A stretch of 64,000 bases of DNA from positions 20,808,493-20,872,492 of the forward strand of contig NC_052395.1 in NCBI RefSeq assembly GCF_009389715.1. Reading direction: 5' to 3'. Position 1 is the first letter of the stretch. Every line of letters begins with the position of its first letter. Below are positions 58,801 to 64,000 of the stretch, in pieces. This DNA is from Phoenix dactylifera. Its lineage: Eukaryota; Streptophyta; Magnoliopsida; Arecales; Arecaceae. The notes under the pieces were generated by a model. It had not been told where the DNA came from and searched no databases. It saw only the letters and a list, made by a program, of their open reading frames with translations. A program made the position numbers and the translations under genes.

Positions 58801-61017
58801 GCTATATGAGATCAGATTTACTGATGTTGTTGAGAGAGGTTTTTGTATCTTGTGCTTTACAACTGCTATTATTTTGATTCTCTTTTCTCTAGTGGCTGAT
58901 CTACTGCAGCAGTCTATTGGCAGGGCTTCTTTTGCCTATTTCAGTTCAAAATGTTTCTACATGCTTCTTTGGTCTCTAGCAATTTGGAGGATGGGTCTGT
59001 CTTTTATAGGCATTTCTGGTGTTGCAGTATTCCATGATATCATCAGTTCGTTTGGATGGGAAGTGGTAGTTTTGAAGGTATCCTTATTTAGTTGATCTCC
59101 ATGAAGAAATTATGTAGTATGATGTTATTGTTTTCTCTTCCCTAGCAGTATATATATATATTAAGTAATGGTAGGTTTGAAGAATAACAATTCTCCTGTA
59201 GCTTTATTTTTTCAGCTGGCTTCCCTGTCTTTAATCTATTTGTGGCATGAGATACAATTGTTGTAGGATTTTTTTTTTCTTTTGAGAAAAATTTATTTAA
59301 TGCAAAGCATGTAAAATGTAAGCATCTGCTAAACTTTGTCAATTGGCATGTTTTTCAGCTTGTAGATCTCTCTCTCTCTAGGGGGATGCAACTTTGGTTC
59401 TTGATAAAAATGAAGTTCTGCAATCTGTAAGTTCATTCTTGCTTTGAGCTTTTTTTGGGTGTTAGTACATGTGTATGCAGATTTCTGATTTTTTTCCTTG
59501 TCACCTAATTATTAAGTTTGTGCATCATGGGTGTTCTCTTGCTGATCCAATCTGTGTGTCTAAAATCTGCAAATTTTACTCCAAGTAGCTTTTATGAGTG
59601 TTATCAGAAACTTTTTTTTTTGTCGTTGTTGTGCATGTATATTCACATATATGGTAAGGTAATGTTTCTGGCGAATTTTTAAGATACAATAATGCATGAT
59701 CAAATTGCTCCTGATTTAATTACATGGCTTCGTGATATGGTTTTGGTGATATATGAAGATGGAACTTGAATGGGAAGTGTTCTTTATTTTCCTTATTGAT
59801 GATTCAGTCCTTAGAATTGGTGATTCTTGTAACCTTATGGTTTCTGCAGGCCTATATTTGATAAATGAGATCATGCAGTTTTCTAGTAGATAAGGATCAT
59901 GATCCGACTTCTTTGATACTAATCATATGTTTTCCTTATCCACGGTTTGCTCTAGATTCAGGATCTTTGAGGAGTGAGGCCTTAATTATTTTGCCTCTTT
60001 TGTATTTCCAGATATTGGTGACGTTTGCTTCTCTGCTTAATTTGAAAAGGCAGCAGAAATCAGCCTCTGTAGTGGATGCATTTTTTGGATGTTGATTGAT
60101 TCTTGGAGTTCTTATTTTTCCACATCGGTTTGTATTTTTGGTGGTTTTATTTACCTTTAATTTGTTTATTTTTTTTATGGTCGTGGTTCATCTAAACTCT
60201 TAAAGGTTTAATGCTATGGTGTTGCTATATGGTGAACATGAATATACATACTAAAATTATTGACCATATAAAAACAATCTGGTTCATCTCACTTGAAAAC
60301 AAATGGCATTCAGTATTTTCTTGCAGGTAACTTAAAGATGGCTAGATAAACAAAGTTGCTTGCTGTAGCTTGTACAAATCTGTATGGTCACTTTTGGTTG
60401 GAGCAGTATTGGGTTTTCTGAGATGTACCTGGGACCGAGACAGTTGATTTTTTTGCCACTTATTCTTTTCATTTTCATTTGTTGTTATATGACATTTTAA
60501 TTTCTTATAGGGGTCTCTAAGATGACTGGTGTTTGTTGATGGCAACAAATTACGTACATTTTAATTTTCTTCTAGGCATTTCTAAGGTGCATAGATAATA
60601 TTTAAGCTATAAACTAATTTCACTACAGTCATCTCAAATGATGTTTGATCTTTCGTTCTAAGGTAACCTCTTCCAGTTGTTCTTTTGAATCAATCTTTCA
60701 TGTTGCTAAGCAATATAAAAAAGTTTTTCCCCTCTGCGTAGTTGAAGTCAGTGTCCTTGAGAAGCAGTTTCCTATCTGAGTTTCTGCAGTAATTGAATTT
60801 TGATTTCTTCTCTTACTGATCTGCTGGAACAATCTTTTAGCAGGGGCTCTTCCTATTATTTTAGTCTGAGATGCATCTGGACTGTCCACATGTACATGTT
60901 TGCTAAAAGGTTGTGGTGGATGATGGTCTTTACTCTTCTTGCAGTTTAGAACTTTAGAAGTTACAGTATGTTTTTTCTATCATATGGCATTATTAGTGGT
61001 AGTTTACAAGATTACTT

Positions 61018-61765
61018 AGCCCCGTTTGGCAGAGCTTTTGGTTGGCCAGAAAGCACTTTCTGACGCTCCAAAAATACTTTTGGATGGAATAGAGGTGTTT
61101 GGTAAAAAAAATCTAGCAGCTGTTTTTGCTTTGCCAAAAAGCTAAAATAACTTCTTGGGAGAAACTCCAAAATGAAGCTTCTTCGAAAAAGCACTTTTAG
61201 CCTGCATTAGAAAACTATTTTGATTTATAATTTTTTTGGACCAACATACCCATGATAAAAATGTTATAATTACAGAAAATGTCCCTTTATATTATTAATA
61301 TAGAATGATAATAATTATAATATTTATATCTTTATTATGGTATTATAGTATAAATATAATATTATATTATATTATATCATAATACATTGATATGTTATGT
61401 TATATAATATCAAATTATGTTATATTATTATGCTATAGTATACAATATTATATTATTATATTATAATGATATAATATTATATTATAGTAATATTATACTA
61501 TATTATATATTTATGTATTAATACATATTATATTTTATTATGCTTTGTTGTATAATACTATGAAATGTCCTTTATAGTCATTTTGTCATATCGAAAATAT
61601 TTTCTTAGTTTGTTTACCAAATACATATTAAAGTTCTACAGCACTTTAGAAATGTAGTTACCAAACAACAAATGACTTTTTATAAAAGCTCTACTTCAAA
61701 AATCTCTACTTTAAAATGCTCTGCCTCCAAAAGCTCTACTGCCAACAGTTCTGCCAAACGGGGCT
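61018..61765. mobile_element. MITE with AGCCCCGTTTGGC inverted termini, 748 bp
   Basis: The left end AGCCCCGTTTGGCAGAGCTT matches the complement of the right end (AGCCCCGTTTGGCAGAACTG) and diverges inward, though GCTTTTGG recurs. The centre (61,300-61,560) is almost pure A/T with ATTATATTATA. No coding capacity. A short TTACT lies at both edges but with one base of offset, so the TSD and superfamily (hAT or PIF-like) are not settled. Confidence 0.75.
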
Positions 61766-61849
61766 TTACTCTAGTTGACATCCATCCAGAGATTATGGGA
61801 GATGATGTTATCTCATTTCCCTGGCTGTGCACTATTCTATGGTATGTTG

Positions 61850-62298
61850 AGTGATGTGAGGATCCGTGCATGCGTATGTTTAGTCCCACATTGGTTATTC
61901 GTTGGGTAGATCTTGGGTATATATACAGGATCAAGGAACCCAATTAGTAACTTCCGACTAGCCATTTTGGGTGAGGTCCTGAGTTGTTACAAATGGTATC
62001 AGAGCGGACCCGGCTTATAATCTATGTGGACTAGGGAACACTGCAGCACGGATCCATTGGGGCTAACCATGAGACGATCGTGGTGTTTGTGATTAGATTT
62101 GAATGGATTTGAACCTTTAGCCTGACGAGGACGTCAGGGCTTGAACGGAAGGAGTATGTGAGGACCCGTGCGGGCGTGTGTTTAATCCTACATCGGTTAT
62201 TCGCTGGGTAGATCTTGGGTATTTATACAGGATCAAGGAACCCAATTAGTAACTTCCGGCTAGCTATTTTGGGTGAGGTCCTGAGTTGTTACAAGTGA
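61850..62298 (+). mobile_element. Complete TRIM (miniature LTR element) with 5-bp TSD
   Basis: LTRs of 137 bp at 61855-61991 and 62157-62293, both TGTGAGGA...GTTGTTACA, differing at about a dozen sites. PBS TGGTATCAGAGC (initiator tRNA-Met type) lies at 61994-62005 and a polypurine stretch GGAAGGAG at 62147-62154. The internal region is 165 bp and non-coding. The TSD AGTGA lies at 61850-61854 and 62294-62298. Orientation follows from PBS and PPT. Confidence 0.93.
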
Positions 62299-62451
62299 TG
62301 TCTTATATTTTTCTGATCTTGCCTTGCAAGTGGTACTCTTTAAAATAACTATTCTCCTTTAGTTCTAATTTTTTAGTAGGCAATCTGTTATGCCATGAGA
62401 GGCATTTGATGTTGTTGAGAGGATTTTTCTTTTAATTGTTAATGTCCGGTA

Positions 62452-62465
62452 CCCCCCCCCCCCCC
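62452..62465 (+). repeat. Poly(C) tract
   Basis: About 14 C following CCGGTACC; length uncertain. Confidence 0.7.
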
Positions 62466-63589
62466 TCTAAAAATTTATCTGCATTCGGACATGCATGCAC
62501 ATATGCAAGCAGGTGCGCACACACATGGATGTGAACTTTAGTTGCTTGTGATAATGAAGTTGCATGATCCATAAGTTCTTGCATTTCAGTGGAATACATG
62601 TATGTGCAGATATTTGACTTGGTTATTGTTGTTGAGTTATTCAACTTGTTCTCTCACATGGGGGTGATTTTACATCACAAATTGTTTTCCTTTCTTAAAT
62701 CTGCTTGTTCTCTCCAAGCAACTTCTTGTTTACGTGTTTCTGTGTATGTTATCATCCTTATGTATATTGTTGTTGTCTTTTCCTTACTGCTATTCCTAAA
62801 TTCATATCTTGTTACAGATTTGACAAGTTAAGGAATCAAACAAATATCTCTGAATTTAATATGATAGTGCAAGAATCTCTGCTGCTCTTCCCTTTAAACC
62901 CTATATGTGACAATAATCTGCGGCATGGGTTTTCCTGATATCTGGACAAGGAGTACTTGGTGTCATTTTTTGGTTTCCTGCTACCTTTTTTGATAGTTTA
63001 TCTTTGAAATTTGTGGTTCTTGGGACTTTATGGTTACCGAAGACCTATCTTTGTTAAATGAGATCTTGTCTATTTGACTCCTGGGATAGCATTTCGGGTT
63101 CTCCAAGGTGTTCATGCTTCCAAAGGATGATGATGATGATGTCTACTCCTTTGCCTAATATAGAAGGGCAGCAGAAAAAGGCCTTTTAGGAGGTTACTTT
63201 CATTAGAATGTATGTTGATGGTGGGAATTCTTTATGATATTTTTTGTGATTAAGGATATTTTCTATAACATAGTTAATTTGTTATAATTATGTTTCATCT
63301 AAATTTTAATATATTCGATGCATTTAACATATTTCTCGCAAGATGAATAGAGAACCGAATCTATTGATCTAGCAAGAATTTGCTTTTTAATATTTTGGAA
63401 TAAAAATCAAATTCTTAATATTTTCTTATAGGGAACTTTGAATGACTAGCGAAAACAAAAGTTCTGATATTGTAAGTGTCGAGATTAAGAAAGATCGAAC
63501 TGTCCCGAACTGCCCGATTCGGAGTGTATCACGTACAGGCAGCAGATCGGGATGGTCTAATAATAAAATTGAGAAATCAGCGAGCGTTA

Positions 63590-63657
63590 AGAGAGGGAGA
63601 AGGAAAGAGAGAAAAAGAGAGAGAGAGGAGAGGATGGGGCAAGGGAGGGAGAGGGTT

Positions 63658-63688
<31 letters not shown>

Positions 63689-63752
63689 GGGGGGGGGGGA
63701 GTGAGGGAGAGGGCTTTCCTTGGCCCTGTTCTGGCGGCTGCTGCTCATCGCC

Positions 63753-63796
<44 letters not shown>

Positions 63797-63945
63797 GTCC
63801 TCTCTTTTCTTCGCCCTCCCCTCCATTCGCCTCTCTCTCCGCCGCGCTCTCCCGTTCTCTCGCTACCTCCCTCTCCCTCTCCCCCCTCTCTCTTTCTCTT
63901 TTTCTCTCTCTTCTTCTTCTCTTTCCTTTCTTGCCAGTTTTTCTA
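63590..63945 (+). repeat. (GA)n - G22 - (TC)n compound low-complexity region
   Basis: (GA)-rich from 63,595, a run of about 22 G at 63678-63699, then (TC)20 at 63755-63794 and further CT-rich sequence to 63,945. Complementary GA and CT halves could pair. Open frames on both strands come from composition. Confidence 0.75.
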
Positions 63946-64000
63946 TCAACTCATGCTGGAATGGCATGAGGATGTACGGTATGTACTGCCGGTCTACTGA

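Larger units (their letters stand above)
57345..63470 (+). repeat. Decayed tandem duplication, unit about 1.9 kb
   Basis: A unit starting TTAAGATGGCTA at about 58,460 recurs at about 60,330 and again at about 63,430. Colinear matches include 58,890-58,990 with 60,815-60,910; 59,385-59,490 with 62,528-62,610; 59,825-59,890 with 63,015-63,080; and 60,040-60,110 with 63,165-63,230. The second unit is longer only because of the MITE and TRIM inside it. A shorter related unit begins near 57,668, and TATATCCTTGTAAGAATCA is shared by 57,605 and 58,269. No conserved ORF survives between units. Confidence 0.65.

Noticed and set aside
63442-64000. 174-175-codon Glu/Arg- and Ser/Leu-rich frames at the right edge
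   Set aside because: They arise from GA/CT microsatellites; both strands are open.
1-64000. tRNA genes, rRNA and CRISPR arrays
   Set aside because: The only tRNA-like boxes found lie in the SINEs; no cloverleaf, rRNA block or CRISPR-type spacer array was seen.

Overview
The window reads as plant nuclear DNA: GT-AG introns, AT-rich intergenic sequence, long CT/GA/TA microsatellites, telo-box promoter motifs and dense transposable elements. A monocot is likely, because the intronless ribosomal-L1-like gene has a very GC-rich 5' half and an AT-richer 3' half, a gradient common in monocots; a palm-type genome would fit. That assignment is inference.

Only two host genes are clear. At 2.1-4.2 kb (+) lies a three-exon heavy-metal-associated isoprenylated plant protein (HIPP) gene with an HMA domain, an acidic run, a Gly/Asn-rich linker and a C-terminal CAVM prenylation box. 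At 14.6-16.2 kb (-) lies an intronless ribosomal L1 domain-containing nucleolar protein (RSL1D1-like). Several exon-like stretches (102-185, 17.9-18.2 kb, 22.3-22.4 kb, 50.2 kb, 52.8 kb) look coding but could not be joined into recognisable genes.

The rest is layered mobile DNA. (1) L1-type LINE 3' ends sit at 7.6 and 24.3 kb. (2) A tRNA-derived SINE with a perfect 17-bp target duplication lies at 23.3-23.7 kb (-), with a diverged second copy at 50.5-50.9 kb (+). (3) A Ty1-copia element on the minus strand spans 25.8-36.0 kb, with 2.6-kb LTRs, PBS, PPT and an unusual leader of alternating hairpins; its gag is deleted, its protease active site and zinc knuckle are altered, and pol is broken by a frameshift and a nonsense codon. 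(4) From 36 to 43.7 kb there is a decayed cluster of Mutator-like elements (MULEs) of the kind that carries Ulp1-type proteases, in head-to-head arrangement.

(5) The most striking object is a nearly intact 5.88-kb MULE at 43,700-49,579, with terminal inverted repeats and a perfect 9-bp target duplication. It carries an open six-exon gene for a FAR1-like DDE transposase with a SWIM finger, fused at its C terminus to an OTU-type cysteine protease with Asp, Cys and His present. Convergent to it is the last exon of a plant-mobile-domain (PMD) gene. (6) Between 57.3 and 63.5 kb lies a decayed tandem duplication with units of about 1.9 kb; one unit was later invaded by a 748-bp MITE and a complete 439-bp TRIM with a 5-bp target duplication.

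The two MULE types (DDE transposase plus a captured protease, convergent with a second gene) share a design: a transposase or PMD gene on one strand, repeats in the middle, and a protease or PMD gene on the other.
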